Origin: Sphingomonas sanguinis
Lineage (GTDB): Bacteria; Pseudomonadota; Alphaproteobacteria; Sphingomonadales; Sphingomonadaceae
DNA: 35,345 bases
NCBI RefSeq assembly: GCF_001476905.1
Contig: NZ_LDTE01000096.1
Span: forward strand, 1-35,345
Direction: 5' to 3'
Shown here: piece after piece, positions 23,858 to 32,883 of the stretch
Layout of the letters: each line of letters begins with the position of its first letter
Numbering within the stretch: position 1 is the first letter of the stretch
Notes under the pieces: generated by a model
The model's database searches: none
Told to the model about the DNA's origin: nothing
What the model saw: the letters and a program-made list of their open reading frames with translations, nothing else
Made by a program: the position numbers and the translations under genes

Positions 23858-23965
23858 GCCGCGCGTCCGAACTCGGCATCCTCGCCGTCCGGACCGCCAT
23901 TGGTCAGGTCGAGCGCGAAGCCGCGGACCCGGGCCTGCTGGTCGGCGACCGAACCGGCACGCGGA
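23408..23965. repeat. long direct repeat, copy B (cheW plus MCP 3' end)
   Basis: Partner of 19083-19640. The near-identity begins within the last cheW codons and continues through the MCP C-terminal tail, ending as the two MCP linkers diverge ([13 protein letters not shown] against [13 protein letters not shown]). Similarity picks up again over the MCP signalling domain further upstream. Confidence 0.8.
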
Positions 23966-25662
23966 GCCGATTTGGCGGGCTTGGCGGGCTTGGACACCAC
24001 CGCGCGGGCAACGGGTTTGCGGGCTGCCGACTTGGGCTGGACACCGCGTGCGCCGCGGTCGACCCGGAAGTAGGCGATGCTCTCTTGAAGCTCCTCGGCC
24101 TGGCTAGCCAGTTCTTCCGAGGTGGACGAGATCTGCTCGGAGGCCGAGGCGTTCTGCTGCGTCACCTTGTCGAGCTGCTGGATCGCCTCGTTGATCTGCA
24201 CCGCACCGATATCCTGCTCGCGGCAGGCGGCGCTGATCTCGGCGACCAGCTCGGCGGTGCGACGGATATCGGGCACCAGCTTCACCAGCATGTCACCCGC
24301 CTGGGTGGCCGCACCGACCGTATCGGACGACATACCGCTGATCTCGGCCGCCGCCGACTGGCTGCGCTCGGCCAGCTTGCGGACCTCGGCGGCGACAACC
24401 GCGAAGCCGCGACCATGTTCGCCGGCACGCGCCGCCTCGACCGCCGCGTTCAACGCCAGCAAATCGGTCTGACGCGCGATTTCCTGCACGATACCGATCT
24501 TTTCGGCGATGGTCCGCATGGCGATCACCGCCTTCTGCACCGCCTGACCGCTGATCTCGGCATCCTGCGAGGACTGGCGGGCGATCTTCTCGGTCTGGGT
24601 CGCGTTGTCGGCGTTCTGTTTGATGTTCGCCGCCATCTGCTCCATCGATGCCGAGGCTTCCTCGGCCGCCGCGGCCTGCTCGGTCGCGCCCTGGCTCACC
24701 TGTTCCGACGACGACGACAGCTGCTGGCTGCCCGCCGCCACATTCTGCGCCGCCTGGGTGGCATCGCCGACGACGCCGCGCAGACGCTCGACCATCGCGA
24801 CCAGGGCATGACCCAGCGTGTCCTTGTCGGACAGCGGCTGGTGATCGACGGTCAGGTCGCCGCTGGCGATCGTATCGGCCAGTTCGGCACTCTGCCGCAG
24901 ATTGGCAGTCATGCGGTTGACGGTTTCGACCAGATCCTTGATCTCGTCGTTCGACGTGACCGTCACGTCCTGGCTCAGGTCACCGATCGCCACGGCATCG
25001 ATTGCCACCGAGACCTTGTTCAGGCCTTGCGAAACAATACGCGAAATCCAGAAGGCACCGGCAATGGCGACCAGCAACGCCAGGCCCGCCGTGATGAACA
25101 GGATATTGCGCGCATTGGCATATTGTTCATTGGTATCGGCGTCGGCCTGCTTCATGCCGTCCTGCGCGATGCCGACGATCTGGTCGAGTTGCTGAGACAT
25201 TGCACCGGCAACCTCACGCGACTTGGTGACCGAAACCTGCCCCGCTTCCGTGTTCTTGTTGGCCAACGCCAGGCGGCGAACCTGGTCGTTGATCGGCACA
25301 TACTGGTCGAACAGCGACTGGACCTGCATCCAGCGCGGCTTGCCTTCGGCCGTCGCGATGCTGATCCCCGTGGCGATCAGTTCGCGCACCTCGTTGCGCG
25401 CCTTCATGTTTTCCGCATCGAACTTCTGAGTGAGGCCCTCGTCCTCGGTCAGCGCCATGTTCTTTTCAAAACGCAGAGTCTTGTTCATGCGCTCGTTGAC
25501 GCGCAACGCGATCTCCAGACGCTTGGAAGGACCCGCGATGACCTCGGTGATGGCTTCGTTCAGGGCGCTCATCTTGGTGACGCCGACGCCGACGACGGCC
25601 AGCATCAGGACGATGATGACGGCATAGCTGGCCGCCAATTTCATTTTGATCGTAGCTCGCAT
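23854..25662 (-). CDS. transmembrane methyl-accepting chemotaxis protein, two HAMP domains
   Basis: 602 residues from ATG 25662 ([10 protein letters not shown]). TM1 at about 9-28 ([19 protein letters not shown]), a periplasmic four-helix sensor of about 160 residues, TM2 ([20 protein letters not shown]), a first HAMP ([21 protein letters not shown]...), a second HAMP-like unit ([20 protein letters not shown]), then the signalling hairpin (tip [20 protein letters not shown]) and a basic, Pro/Lys/Ala linker before the shared tail DAEFGRAA. The periplasmic domain differs from that of the 21207 MCP, so it senses something else. It is 47 bases after the first CheW gene. Confidence 0.95.
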   Translation of the reverse strand: MRATIKMKLAASYAVIIVLMLAVVGVGVTKMSALNEAITEVIAGPSKRLEIALRVNERMNKTLRFEKNMALTEDEGLTQKFDAENMKARNEVRELIATGISIATAEGKPRWMQVQSLFDQYVPINDQVRRLALANKNTEAGQVSVTKSREVAGAMSQQLDQIVGIAQDGMKQADADTNEQYANARNILFITAGLALLVAIAGAFWISRIVSQGLNKVSVAIDAVAIGDLSQDVTVTSNDEIKDLVETVNRMTANLRQSAELADTIASGDLTVDHQPLSDKDTLGHALVAMVERLRGVVGDATQAAQNVAAGSQQLSSSSEQVSQGATEQAAAAEEASASMEQMAANIKQNADNATQTEKIARQSSQDAEISGQAVQKAVIAMRTIAEKIGIVQEIARQTDLLALNAAVEAARAGEHGRGFAVVAAEVRKLAERSQSAAAEISGMSSDTVGAATQAGDMLVKLVPDIRRTAELVAEISAACREQDIGAVQINEAIQQLDKVTQQNASASEQISSTSEELASQAEELQESIAYFRVDRGARGVQPKSAARKPVARAVVSKPAKPAKSAPRAGSVADQQARVRGFALDLTNGGPDGEDAEFGRAA

Positions 25663-25709
25663 GTATTGGGTCCCCCCCCTTGAGGATAAAATTGGATGGC
25701 AGGTTGCAA

Positions 25710-26213
25710 TCAGTGAAGGCTGACCGGCTCGGCCGCGCGCGCGGTGAGGCGCGCGAACAGCGATGGCAGGTCGGGCAGGACGATCAGGTCGCCCTGGCGG
25801 CGGACCAGGCAGCGGACATGGTCGCGCGGCCAGCGTATGCCGATGACGGGCGCCTCCTCGGCATCCAGCGCATCGAGCACCGCGACCTCGTTGACGCGAT
25901 CGGCGGTCAGGCCGATCAGAACGGGCGCGCCGTCCAGGTCCAGCTCGATGACGATGATCCGGCTGTCGGCGGTGGAGCCTTGCGCCTCCATGCCGAAGGG
26001 TCCGCGCAGATCGGCCAGCGGCACGATCCGCCCGCGAAAGTTGATGACGGCCCCCGCCATCGGATCGGCCCCGGGCACCGCCGTCACCGGCATCATGTCC
26101 AGGATTTCGCGGACGATGCCCGCTTCCAGCGCAAAGGTTTCGGACCCCAGGCCGAAGGTCAGGACCTCCAGGCCATTGTCCGGCGTCCAGTTGGGAATCT
26201 TGTGATATGGCAT
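25710..26213 (-). CDS. cheW: chemotaxis coupling protein CheW, divergent copy
   Basis: 167 residues. [74 protein letters not shown] is the CheW fold, but it is clearly different from the two identical copies downstream. It lies 4 bases after cheA and is thus the coupler made with the kinase. The C-terminal extension ([24 protein letters not shown]) is that of CheW proteins in this group. The frame is intact. Confidence 0.93.
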   Translation of the reverse strand: MPYHKIPNWTPDNGLEVLTFGLGSETFALEAGIVREILDMMPVTAVPGADPMAGAVINFRGRIVPLADLRGPFGMEAQGSTADSRIIVIELDLDGAPVLIGLTADRVNEVAVLDALDAEEAPVIGIRWPRDHVRCLVRRQGDLIVLPDLPSLFARLTARAAEPVSLH

Positions 26214-26217
26214 GGAT

Positions 26218-28215
26218 TTATCCAGCGGCGAGACGCCGCTCCTCCCTGGGCTGGCTCATCGCGATGAGCTGGGCGATGTCGAGGATCAGGGCGACCGAAC
26301 CGTCGCCCAGGATCGTCGCGCCCGCAAAGGCCGCGACGCCCCGGTGCAAGGGCGACATCGCCTTGATCACCGTCTGGTGGTTGCCGATGATCTGGTCGAC
26401 GACCAGACCGACCCGCTCCTGGCCGGTGCCGACCACCACGATCTTCTGATAGGTGTCGGGCTTGGTCCCGGTGTCGAACAGGTCGCGCAATCGCAGGAAC
26501 GGCACCAGCCGTTCGCGCAGCGTGATGATGCTGCGCCCGCGCGAACGCAGATCCTCCTCCAACGACAGCTCCAGGCATTCCTCGACCGCTGCGAGCGGGA
26601 TGACGTAGCGCCCCTCACCCACCCGGACGAGCAGCCCCTCGATGATCGCCAGCGTCAGCGGAATGCGAAGCGTGATGGTCGAGCCCTGGCCCGATACGCT
26701 CTTGACGACGATCGAGCCGCGCAGGCTTTCGATCGTGCGCTTGACCACATCCATGCCGACGCCGCGCCCGGACAGGTTGGTGACCTGCGCCGCCGTCGAG
26801 AAGCCGGGATGGAAGATGAGGCCCAGCAATTCGTCCTCGCTGACCACCTGCCCCGGCTGGAGCAGGCCATTGGCCTCCGCCTTGGCGCGAACGCGCTCGA
26901 CATCGATGCCGCGCCCGTCGTCGGTGATGGTGATGAGGACTTCGCCGCCCGCCTGATGCGCGCTCAGGCGGATCACGCCACTGGCCGACTTGCCCGCCGC
27001 CAGACGATCCTCGGGCTTTTCCAGGCCGTGGTCGCAGGAGTTGCGGATGATGTGGACCAGCGGATCGAACAGTCGCTCGATGACCGTCTTGTCGACCTCG
27101 GTGCTCTCGCCCTCGGTGACCAGTTCGATGGTCTTGCCGGTTTCGATGGCGAGGTCGTGGATCAGGCGGCGGAAGCGGCCGAACAGTGTCGAGACCGGCA
27201 CCATGCGCAGGATCATCATCGTGTCACGCATCTCGCCCGCCAGCCGTTCGATCTCTTCCGAGACGGAACGCAGGCTGAGGTCCTGGCCATGGCCCGCCAG
27301 CTGCGACAGCCGGCTCTGCGCGATGACGAGTTCGCCGACGCGGTCCATCAGCTCGTCCAGCCGCTCGGCGGGGACGCGGACATGCTCGCCCTGCGACCGG
27401 TTGGCCGCCGCTGCCCGCGGGGCCGCATCGTTCGCTGCGGCGGGCGCGGTGGCGGCCGCCTTGGCCTCGACGATCTCCACCGGAGCCGCCTCCTGCACCT
27501 CGTCCTCGGTCTCCTCGACCGCGAGCGGGGTGATGGCGATGTCCATGTCGTCCATGACGAACAGGAAGACGTCCTCGATCGCCTCGCGCGAAATGTCGCC
27601 GATCAGCGTGCAGTCCCAGCCGACGACGCAGTGGCTGGGGTTGAGCTCGTCCAGCGCGGGGATGTCGTCGAGGCGCGCGACGATGGTCGCCTCGCCCAGG
27701 TCGCGCAGCTCGTCGAGCAGCGCCAGCGGGTTGGTGCCATGGGCCATCGCGTCGGGCGGCAGGCGGAAGGACAGGGTCCAGCCCTGCTTCGCCGGAGCCT
27801 TCACCGCGGCCGGAGCGCCGCCGGTCCCGCCCGCTGCGGCGTCGACCGCCGCCGCCAGCTTCGCCAGGATCGCCTGCCCCTCGGCCTCGGGCGCGTCGCC
27901 CTCGACCAGGGCGCGCATGTGATCGCCCGCCGACAGGATCACCGATACCAGGTCGGCGGTGGCGGGCACATCGCCCTTGCGCACGCGGTCAAACGCGCTT
28001 TCGCAGTGATGGGTGAAGGCCGCCAGCTTGTCGAAGCCGAACATCGCGCCCGAGCCCTTCAGCGTGTGAAGGCCCCGGAACACCGCGTTGACCAGGCTCA
28101 TATCGTCCAGGCGGTGACCCAGATCGAGCAGGCCCTGTTCGACCTGCTCCAGAAGCTCGCCCGCCTCGATCCGAAAGGCGGCTGTCGGGTCCTCATTGCT
28201 CCCGGGGCCGCTCAT
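26218..28215 (-). CDS. cheA: chemotaxis histidine kinase CheA
   Basis: 665 residues. P1/Hpt with phospho-His50 in FRGLHTLKGSG, an intermediate P2-like region (about 145-240, with ELNPSHCVVGWDCTLIGD), P3 dimerisation (ERLDELMDRVGELVIAQSRL), P4 kinase with HIIRNSCDHGLE (N box), TDDGRGID (G1), FHPGFSTA (F box) and SGRGVGMDVVK (G2), and P5 CheW-like (TLAIIEGLLVRVGEGRYVIPLAAVEE). It autophosphorylates under receptor/CheW control and phosphorylates CheY and CheB. The ATG overlaps the cheY stop by four bases, and the cheW gene follows 4 bases after the stop. All core motifs are intact. Confidence 0.97.
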   Translation of the reverse strand: MSGPGSNEDPTAAFRIEAGELLEQVEQGLLDLGHRLDDMSLVNAVFRGLHTLKGSGAMFGFDKLAAFTHHCESAFDRVRKGDVPATADLVSVILSAGDHMRALVEGDAPEAEGQAILAKLAAAVDAAAGGTGGAPAAVKAPAKQGWTLSFRLPPDAMAHGTNPLALLDELRDLGEATIVARLDDIPALDELNPSHCVVGWDCTLIGDISREAIEDVFLFVMDDMDIAITPLAVEETEDEVQEAAPVEIVEAKAAATAPAAANDAAPRAAAANRSQGEHVRVPAERLDELMDRVGELVIAQSRLSQLAGHGQDLSLRSVSEEIERLAGEMRDTMMILRMVPVSTLFGRFRRLIHDLAIETGKTIELVTEGESTEVDKTVIERLFDPLVHIIRNSCDHGLEKPEDRLAAGKSASGVIRLSAHQAGGEVLITITDDGRGIDVERVRAKAEANGLLQPGQVVSEDELLGLIFHPGFSTAAQVTNLSGRGVGMDVVKRTIESLRGSIVVKSVSGQGSTITLRIPLTLAIIEGLLVRVGEGRYVIPLAAVEECLELSLEEDLRSRGRSIITLRERLVPFLRLRDLFDTGTKPDTYQKIVVVGTGQERVGLVVDQIIGNHQTVIKAMSPLHRGVAAFAGATILGDGSVALILDIAQLIAMSQPREERRLAAG

Positions 28216-28580
28216 CGTGCCAGGACCTTCTGCGCGACGCGGATCAGCTGTTCGGGCTGGAACGGCTTGACCAGCCAGCCGGTCGCACCGGCGGCCTTGG
28301 CCTGGGCCTTCATCGCATCGTCCGATTCGGTGGTGAGGAAGATGATCGGCACACCCGCCTGGGCGGGCTGCTCACGCAGCGCGCGAATCATCTGCAACCC
28401 GTCCATGTTGGGCATGTTCAGGTCGGTGACGATCAGGTCGAACCGCGTCGCGGTCGCCTTGGCCAGACCTTCGACACCGTCGGCTGCCTCGGTCACCGCA
28501 TAGCCCGCGCCGGTCAGCGCGATGCGGATCGCCATGCGCAAGCTGGCGCTGTCGTCTACGGTCAGAATGGATGCGCTCAT
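28212..28580 (-). CDS. cheY: CheY-type response regulator
   Basis: 122 residues, a single receiver domain: LTVDDSASLRMAIR (acidic pocket DD9-10), phospho-Asp53 in LIVTDLNMPNMDG, Thr/Ser switch in IIFLTTESDD and the Lys in WLVKPFQPEQL. No output domain. It is phosphorylated by CheA and would bind the flagellar switch, though no motility gene lies in this window. It overlaps both the STAS gene (28577) and cheA (28215), so the three are translationally coupled. Standalone CheY in this position is usual in sphingomonads. Confidence 0.95.
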   Translation of the reverse strand: MSASILTVDDSASLRMAIRIALTGAGYAVTEAADGVEGLAKATATRFDLIVTDLNMPNMDGLQMIRALREQPAQAGVPIIFLTTESDDAMKAQAKAAGATGWLVKPFQPEQLIRVAQKVLAR

Positions 28581-28891
28581 TGGGAGGTGTCTCCGTGGAA
28601 CCAGAATTGGGAGTGGTCGGGATGGTCGGCGGACGTGAAGCCCGCCCGGTCAAGAAGGGCGCGGAACGGATCGCCCGCCGGGGCCGTCAGCGCGAAGTCA
28701 CAGGCGGCCTTCGCCGCGCTGACCCGCGCCGCCTGCACCAGCTGGATCACGCTGAGATCGGGGGCGGCCACGTCGGACAGGTCCAGTCGGACCGAGCCCC
28801 CCGGCGTGATCGCGGCAGTCAATTCTTCGGCAAGTACGCAGATATTCGGCAGGCACAGATTCTCGCTTGCCATCACCGTGGTGATCGACAT
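28577..28891 (-). CDS. STAS-domain protein, first gene of the chemotaxis operon
   Basis: 104 residues from ATG 28891; the ATG at 28897 is too close to GGAAGGA, so the second is preferred. The body NICVLAEELTAAITPGGSVRLDLSDV, LSVIQLVQAARVSAA and a C-terminal helix match a STAS fold (anti-sigma-antagonist-like; LDLSxV and Ser48-type site region near DLSVIQ). STAS proteins of this size often start the che operon in alphaproteobacteria and may act as partner-switch inputs. The stop overlaps the cheY ATG. Its exact partner is unknown. Confidence 0.7.
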   Translation of the reverse strand: MSITTVMASENLCLPNICVLAEELTAAITPGGSVRLDLSDVAAPDLSVIQLVQAARVSAAKAACDFALTAPAGDPFRALLDRAGFTSADHPDHSQFWFHGDTSQ

Positions 28892-29069
28892 GATCATTTC
28901 CTTCCATGGAAAAGCTGTGGCGGCGCCGGAGCGGCCCTGCGCCGGAGATTACAGTCTAGGGATTGCTGCGACCGTCTTTCGGCCGTCGATGATCGTCACC
29001 GGAGCGATGCCATCGCACGCCGCCAGCCTTTGGTCGCTGTGACGAAAATCCTAGCCTCATCCGTAATCC

Positions 29070-29087
29070 CCCACGTTCATTCGTGGG
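29070..29087. promoter_or_regulatory. short palindrome in the spacer upstream of the STAS-led operon
   Basis: CCCACG-TTCATT-CGTGGG is a perfect 6-bp inverted repeat with a 6-base loop between the chemotaxis operon (reading leftward from 28891) and the small plus-strand frame at 29141. It could be an operator or a hairpin in a leader. No known motif is matched. Confidence 0.25.
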
Positions 29088-29140
29088 TGTACGCGTCAAT
29101 GGTAAAATCGAGCTTAAATACAGAGGAGGATGTGACGGAA

Positions 29141-29239
29141 ATGGCGATTTCTGTAATCGATCCCATGGACCATGATAAAAATGCCATGGATGCCGCCATG
29201 TTTGCGCTGGGACATATCCGCAAACAACACCAAGCCTGA
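29141..29239 (+). CDS. possible 32-residue small protein (low confidence)
   Basis: ATG 29141 starts a short frame (MAISVIDPMDHDKNAMDAAM then FALGHIRKQHQA) with GAGGAGG 11 bases upstream; ATG 29099 in the same frame would give 46 residues. The sequence is charged and could form one amphipathic helix. It is AT-richer than the neighbours and may be an unstructured or regulatory peptide. No family is recognised, and it could be a chance frame. Confidence 0.3.
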   Translation: MAISVIDPMDHDKNAMDAAMFALGHIRKQHQA

Positions 29240-29292
29240 CGCTCAGCCGCGAAGAAAAGAAGAGCCATTCCCCGAGTCGCGGGGGATAGGAG

Positions 29293-29330
29293 CGGTGGGC
29301 GTGGTCGGCACTGCACCCACCCGCCCACCG
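29293..29330. terminator. 9-bp hairpin between small ORF and nat
   Basis: CGGTGGGCG (29293-29301) and CGCCCACCG (29322-29330) are complementary across a 20-base loop, in the spacer just before the stop of the minus-strand nat gene (29341). Without a T-run it may simply be a bidirectional end for the convergent genes. Confidence 0.4.
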
Positions 29331-29340
29331 GCGGAAATGG

Positions 29341-30159
29341 TCATTCGGCGAACAGGATCGCGCTGTCCTCGACCGACAGGTCGATGCCGAACATCAGGCT
29401 CATGCGCATCCGATAGACGCGGGGATCGGTGATCGTCGCGGCCGTCTCGTCCTGCCCGACGCGGCGGCGATAATGGCGATCGGTCAGCGAGGCGAAGCCG
29501 TGCGGCAGGGTAATGCTGACGATGGCCGCCTGCCGGAACCGGCTGGCCTCGGCGGTCGAGGTCCAGTGATTGCTGAGTGCCAGGTCGGCGTCCCAGACAT
29601 GATCGGTGGTGAAGCTATATTGCGCCTCCCACCCCTCACCCACCGAGCGACCGTCGGTATGCCCCGGATGCCCGTCGCGCAGCAGCATCCAGCCATGCTG
29701 CGCGTCGCGGGTCAGGCGGAACCGCGCGCCGTCGGGGGCCGTCGCCTCGGCGCCCTCGACCAGCGGCAGGGGCGGCGAATAGCTGCCCCCGAAACCGGCA
29801 TCCGCGATCCAGTCCTGCCCGTCGATATGGACGAGGCTGAGCGTGTGGGTGACCGGCGGCACGTCCGTGGCCCGCAGCCAGACCCGTGCCAGGATCGGCC
29901 GTGCCGCGAACCCGTGCGCGGCCAGCGCGTCGAGGAACAGGCGGTTCTGCTCGAAGCAATAACCGCCGCGCTTGGCCATCACCAGCTTGGTGAAGACGCT
30001 ATCGCTGTCGATGGCGATGGGGCGGCCCAGCCGCACATCGAGATTCTCGAACGGAATGGCCAGACGATGCGCCCATTGCAGCCGCGCCAGTCCATCGGCA
30101 TCGACGGTGACGCGCGACGGCAGGGCGATACGGGCGAGATAGGAATCGAGGTCGAACAT
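29341..30159 (-). CDS. nat: arylamine N-acetyltransferase
   Basis: 272 residues from ATG 30159 (MFDLDSYLAR); the longer frame to 30228 has no support. Catalytic triad Cys68 in KRGGYCFEQN, His105 in PPVTHTLSLV, Asp120 in DWIADAGFGG, the classic acetyl-CoA-dependent NAT arrangement. Also PFENLDVRLGRPI and QPLxxV-type helical N-terminal domain. The enzyme moves acetyl groups from CoA to arylamines, hydrazines or a native substrate that is unknown in this genus. It is a stand-alone gene, divergent from the Sua5 gene by about 108 bases. Length and motif spacing are normal. Confidence 0.95.
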   Translation of the reverse strand: MFDLDSYLARIALPSRVTVDADGLARLQWAHRLAIPFENLDVRLGRPIAIDSDSVFTKLVMAKRGGYCFEQNRLFLDALAAHGFAARPILARVWLRATDVPPVTHTLSLVHIDGQDWIADAGFGGSYSPPLPLVEGAEATAPDGARFRLTRDAQHGWMLLRDGHPGHTDGRSVGEGWEAQYSFTTDHVWDADLALSNHWTSTAEASRFRQAAIVSITLPHGFASLTDRHYRRRVGQDETAATITDPRVYRMRMSLMFGIDLSVEDSAILFAE

Positions 30160-30267
30160 GGCCCAGCAGATAGGGTGCCGGATCACGATTGTCGAAGGGG
30201 TGATGGCCCCGCCCCTTATAGGGCGCACCTCTTATCGAACAGGGCGCAACCGGGTATAGGCCGCGCG

Positions 30268-31203
30268 ATGGCCTTTCCCGACACCGATCCGACCCTGCCC
30301 TTCTCGCCCGCCGCGATCCGCGCGGCCGCGCAGGTCCTTCGTGCCGGTGGTATCGTCGCGGTGCCGACCGAGACCGTCTATGGCCTGGCCGCCGATGCAA
30401 CCGAGCCGCAGGCCGTCGCGCGTATCTATGCGGCCAAGGGGCGGCCGTCCTTCAATCCGCTGATCGTCCATGTCCCCGATCTGGCGGCGGCCGAAGCGAT
30501 CGCCGAATTCGACGCGGATTCGCTGGCGCTGGCCCGGGCCTTCTGGCCGGGGCCGCTGACCCTGGTCCGCCCGGTGCGACGGGATTCGGACATTGCCGCG
30601 CTGGTGACCGCCGGGCTCGATACGGTGGCCATCCGGGTGCCGCGCCACCGCGCGATGCAGGCACTGCTGGCGGAGACCGGCCGGCCGCTCGCCGCGCCCT
30701 CCGCCAATGCCAGTGGTGGGATCAGCCCGACCCTGGCCCGCCATGTCCGCGCCAGCCTGGGCCCCGCCGTGCCGATCCTCGACGACGGCGCGACCGAGGC
30801 AGGGCTGGAGTCGACCATCGTCGCCGGGCGCACCATCCTGCGCCCCGGCCCCGTGACCGCCGCGATGCTGGCCGAGGTGCTGGGCGAAGTGGAGCAGGGC
30901 CCCGAAGCCCCCGCCATCGTCACCGCGCCGGGACAGCTGGCCAGCCATTATGCCCCGCGCAAGCCGCTGCGGCTGAACGCGATGCGGGCCGAGGCGGACG
31001 AATGGCTGATCGGCTTCGGCGCGGTTACAGGGCAGGATACGCTATCGGCGAGCGGCGATGCGACCGAGGCGGCGGCGCGCCTGTTCGACGCGCTCCACCG
31101 CGCCGATGCCAGCGACCTCCCCCGCCTAGCAGTCGCCCCGATCCCGGCCGAGGGGATCGGGGACGCGATCAATGACCGGCTGCGGCGGGCAGCGACTCGC
31201 TAG
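30268..31203 (+). CDS. threonylcarbamoyl-AMP synthase (Sua5/TsaC family)
   Basis: 311 residues from ATG 30268. The N-terminal YrdC-like domain holds GGIVAVPTETVYGLAADAT, AAKGRPSFNPLIVHV, FWPGPLTLV, VAIRVPRHRAMQALLA, LAAPSANASGGISPT and ESTIVAGRTILRPGPV. The C-terminal Sua5 domain follows (LASHYAPRKPLRLNA), so this is the longer two-domain Sua5-type rather than short TsaC. It makes threonylcarbamoyl-AMP from Thr, bicarbonate and ATP for the t6A37 modification of ANN-decoding tRNAs. The gene is divergent from nat and essential in many bacteria. Confidence 0.95.
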   Translation: MAFPDTDPTLPFSPAAIRAAAQVLRAGGIVAVPTETVYGLAADATEPQAVARIYAAKGRPSFNPLIVHVPDLAAAEAIAEFDADSLALARAFWPGPLTLVRPVRRDSDIAALVTAGLDTVAIRVPRHRAMQALLAETGRPLAAPSANASGGISPTLARHVRASLGPAVPILDDGATEAGLESTIVAGRTILRPGPVTAAMLAEVLGEVEQGPEAPAIVTAPGQLASHYAPRKPLRLNAMRAEADEWLIGFGAVTGQDTLSASGDATEAAARLFDALHRADASDLPRLAVAPIPAEGIGDAINDRLRRAATR

Positions 31204-31254
31204 AATAGCGGGCGGGAGCTGATCCTTCGCTTTCGCCTCCGCCCGATACCCGGA

Positions 31255-31794
31255 TTATGCCGTGACGGCCTTCGACCGCGCGGCAAAGCTCTTGCGCAGC
31301 TTCTGCAGCTTGGGCGGGATCACGGCCATGCAGTACGGGTTCGACCGGCCAGATGTTTCCCAATAATCCTGGTGATAATCCTCGGCCGGATACCATTCCG
31401 CCATCGGCTCGATGGTCGTCACGATCGGCTTGTCGCTGCCCGCCTGGGCCCGTTCGATCGCGGCCTTCATCGCCACCTCCTGGCGCTCGTCCGCCGGGAA
31501 CATGGCGGAGCGATACTGGGTCCCGACATCATTGCCCTGACGGTTGAGCTGCGTCGGGTCATGCGTCGCGAAATAAATGTCGAGCAGGTCGTCCAGCGCC
31601 AGCTGCTCGGGGTCGAAACCGATACGGATCGCCTCGGCATGGCCGGTATCGCCGCCGCACACCTGCTTATAGGTCGGGTTGGGCACGGTGCCGCCGATAT
31701 AGCCGCTTTCGACCGATTCGACGCCGATCACGTCCTTGAACACCGCCTCGGTGCACCAGAAACAGCCCCCGGCCAGCGTTACATATTCGGTCAC
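31255..31794 (-). CDS. msrA: peptide-methionine (S)-S-oxide reductase MsrA
   Basis: 179 residues starting at GTG 31794, with AAGGAGATT upstream at correct spacing. Catalytic [11 protein letters not shown] motif, [20 protein letters not shown], and [37 protein letters not shown] are characteristic. It reduces methionine-S-sulfoxide, with electrons from thioredoxin, and no MsrB partner is nearby. The 79-base divergent spacer to galE may hold two promoters. Confidence 0.97.
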   Translation of the reverse strand: MTEYVTLAGGCFWCTEAVFKDVIGVESVESGYIGGTVPNPTYKQVCGGDTGHAEAIRIGFDPEQLALDDLLDIYFATHDPTQLNRQGNDVGTQYRSAMFPADERQEVAMKAAIERAQAGSDKPIVTTIEPMAEWYPAEDYHQDYWETSGRSNPYCMAVIPPKLQKLRKSFAARSKAVTA

Positions 31795-31873
31795 TCGGAA
31801 TCTCCTTGTCGTCTTGTATGCCTAGATAGGAAGCGGCTAGGCCACGGCAATCCAAGCATTTGGGACAAAAGTG

Positions 31874-32878
31874 ATGGCAGCGATCGACGGCAAGGTGATG
31901 GTGACGGGCGGGGCCGGCTATATCGGCAGCCATGCCGTGCTGGCGCTGCTCGATGCGGGCCATGAGGTCGTGGTGCTCGACAATCTGGTCACCGGCTTCG
32001 ACTGGGCGGTCGATCCGCGTGCATCGCTGGTCGTCGCCAATGTCGCCGACGACACCGCCGTCCGCGCCGCGATCCGCGACCACCGCGTCCGCGCGATCAT
32101 GCACTTCGCCGGGTCGGTCGTGGTGCCCGAGTCGGTCAGCGACCCGCTCAAATATTACCGCAACAACACCGCCGCCAGCCGGTCGCTGATCGAAAGCGCG
32201 GTGGCCGAGGGCGTCGCCCATTTCATCTTCTCCTCGACCGCCGCCACCTATGGCACGCCCGAAAAGGTGCCGGTCGCCGAGAATGACCCGAAGGTGCCGA
32301 TCAACCCTTACGGCATGTCCAAGCTGATGACCGAGATCATGCTGAAGGACGTCGCCGCCGCGCATCCGATCAACTATTGCGCGCTGCGCTATTTCAATGT
32401 CGCAGGCGCAGACCCGCAGGGGCGTTCCGGCCAGTCGACGGTCGGCGCGACCCATCTGATCAAGATCGCGGTCGAGGCGGCGATCGGCAAGCGCGAGGCG
32501 GTCGGCGTCTATGGCACCGACTTCCCGACCCGCGACGGGACCGGCGTGCGTGACTATATCCATGTCTCGGACCTCGCCGCCGCGCATGTCGCCGCGCTGG
32601 AGCTGCTGGTCGCGCAGCCGGGTGAGAGCCATACGCTCAACTGCGGTTACGGCCGGGGCTTCTCGGTCCTCGAAGTGCTCGACGCGGTCGACCGGGTGAC
32701 CAACCACCGCATCGAACGCCGCATGGAGGGCCGCCGCGCGGGCGATCCGGCCGAGCTGGTCGCCGACAATAGTGCGATCCTGGCCGCCCTGCCCTGGCGG
32801 CCCGAGCGCGACGATCTCGACGGGATCGTCCGCGATGCGCTCGCCTGGGAGCGCAAGCTGGCCGAGATGGGCCGCTGA
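31874..32878 (+). CDS. galE: UDP-glucose 4-epimerase
   Basis: About 334 residues. Rossmann NAD site VTGGAGYIGSHAVLALLDAGH, SSTAATYGTPEKVPV with the Ser/Thr of the SYK triad, NPYGMSKLMTEIML giving Tyr-x-x-x-Lys, ALRYFNVAGADPQG, GTDFPTRDGTGVRDYIHVSD. It interconverts UDP-glucose and UDP-galactose for exopolysaccharide, lipopolysaccharide or galactose use. ATG 31874 is used; a GTG three bases before it is also in frame. The CitE-like gene follows 5 bases after the stop. It is the only sugar-nucleotide gene here, so the pathway is not shown by context. Confidence 0.95.
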   Translation: MAAIDGKVMVTGGAGYIGSHAVLALLDAGHEVVVLDNLVTGFDWAVDPRASLVVANVADDTAVRAAIRDHRVRAIMHFAGSVVVPESVSDPLKYYRNNTAASRSLIESAVAEGVAHFIFSSTAATYGTPEKVPVAENDPKVPINPYGMSKLMTEIMLKDVAAAHPINYCALRYFNVAGADPQGRSGQSTVGATHLIKIAVEAAIGKREAVGVYGTDFPTRDGTGVRDYIHVSDLAAAHVAALELLVAQPGESHTLNCGYGRGFSVLEVLDAVDRVTNHRIERRMEGRRAGDPAELVADNSAILAALPWRPERDDLDGIVRDALAWERKLAEMGR

Positions 32879-32883
32879 CCCCG

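Noticed and set aside
26212..28503. 763-codon plus-strand frame antisense to cheA/cheY
   Set aside because: Shadow of cheA, whose kinase motifs are intact on the minus strand.
29473..30267. upstream part of the long plus-strand frame leading into the Sua5 gene
   Set aside because: The Sua5 domain begins at ATG 30268; the upstream part is antisense to nat and has no domain match.
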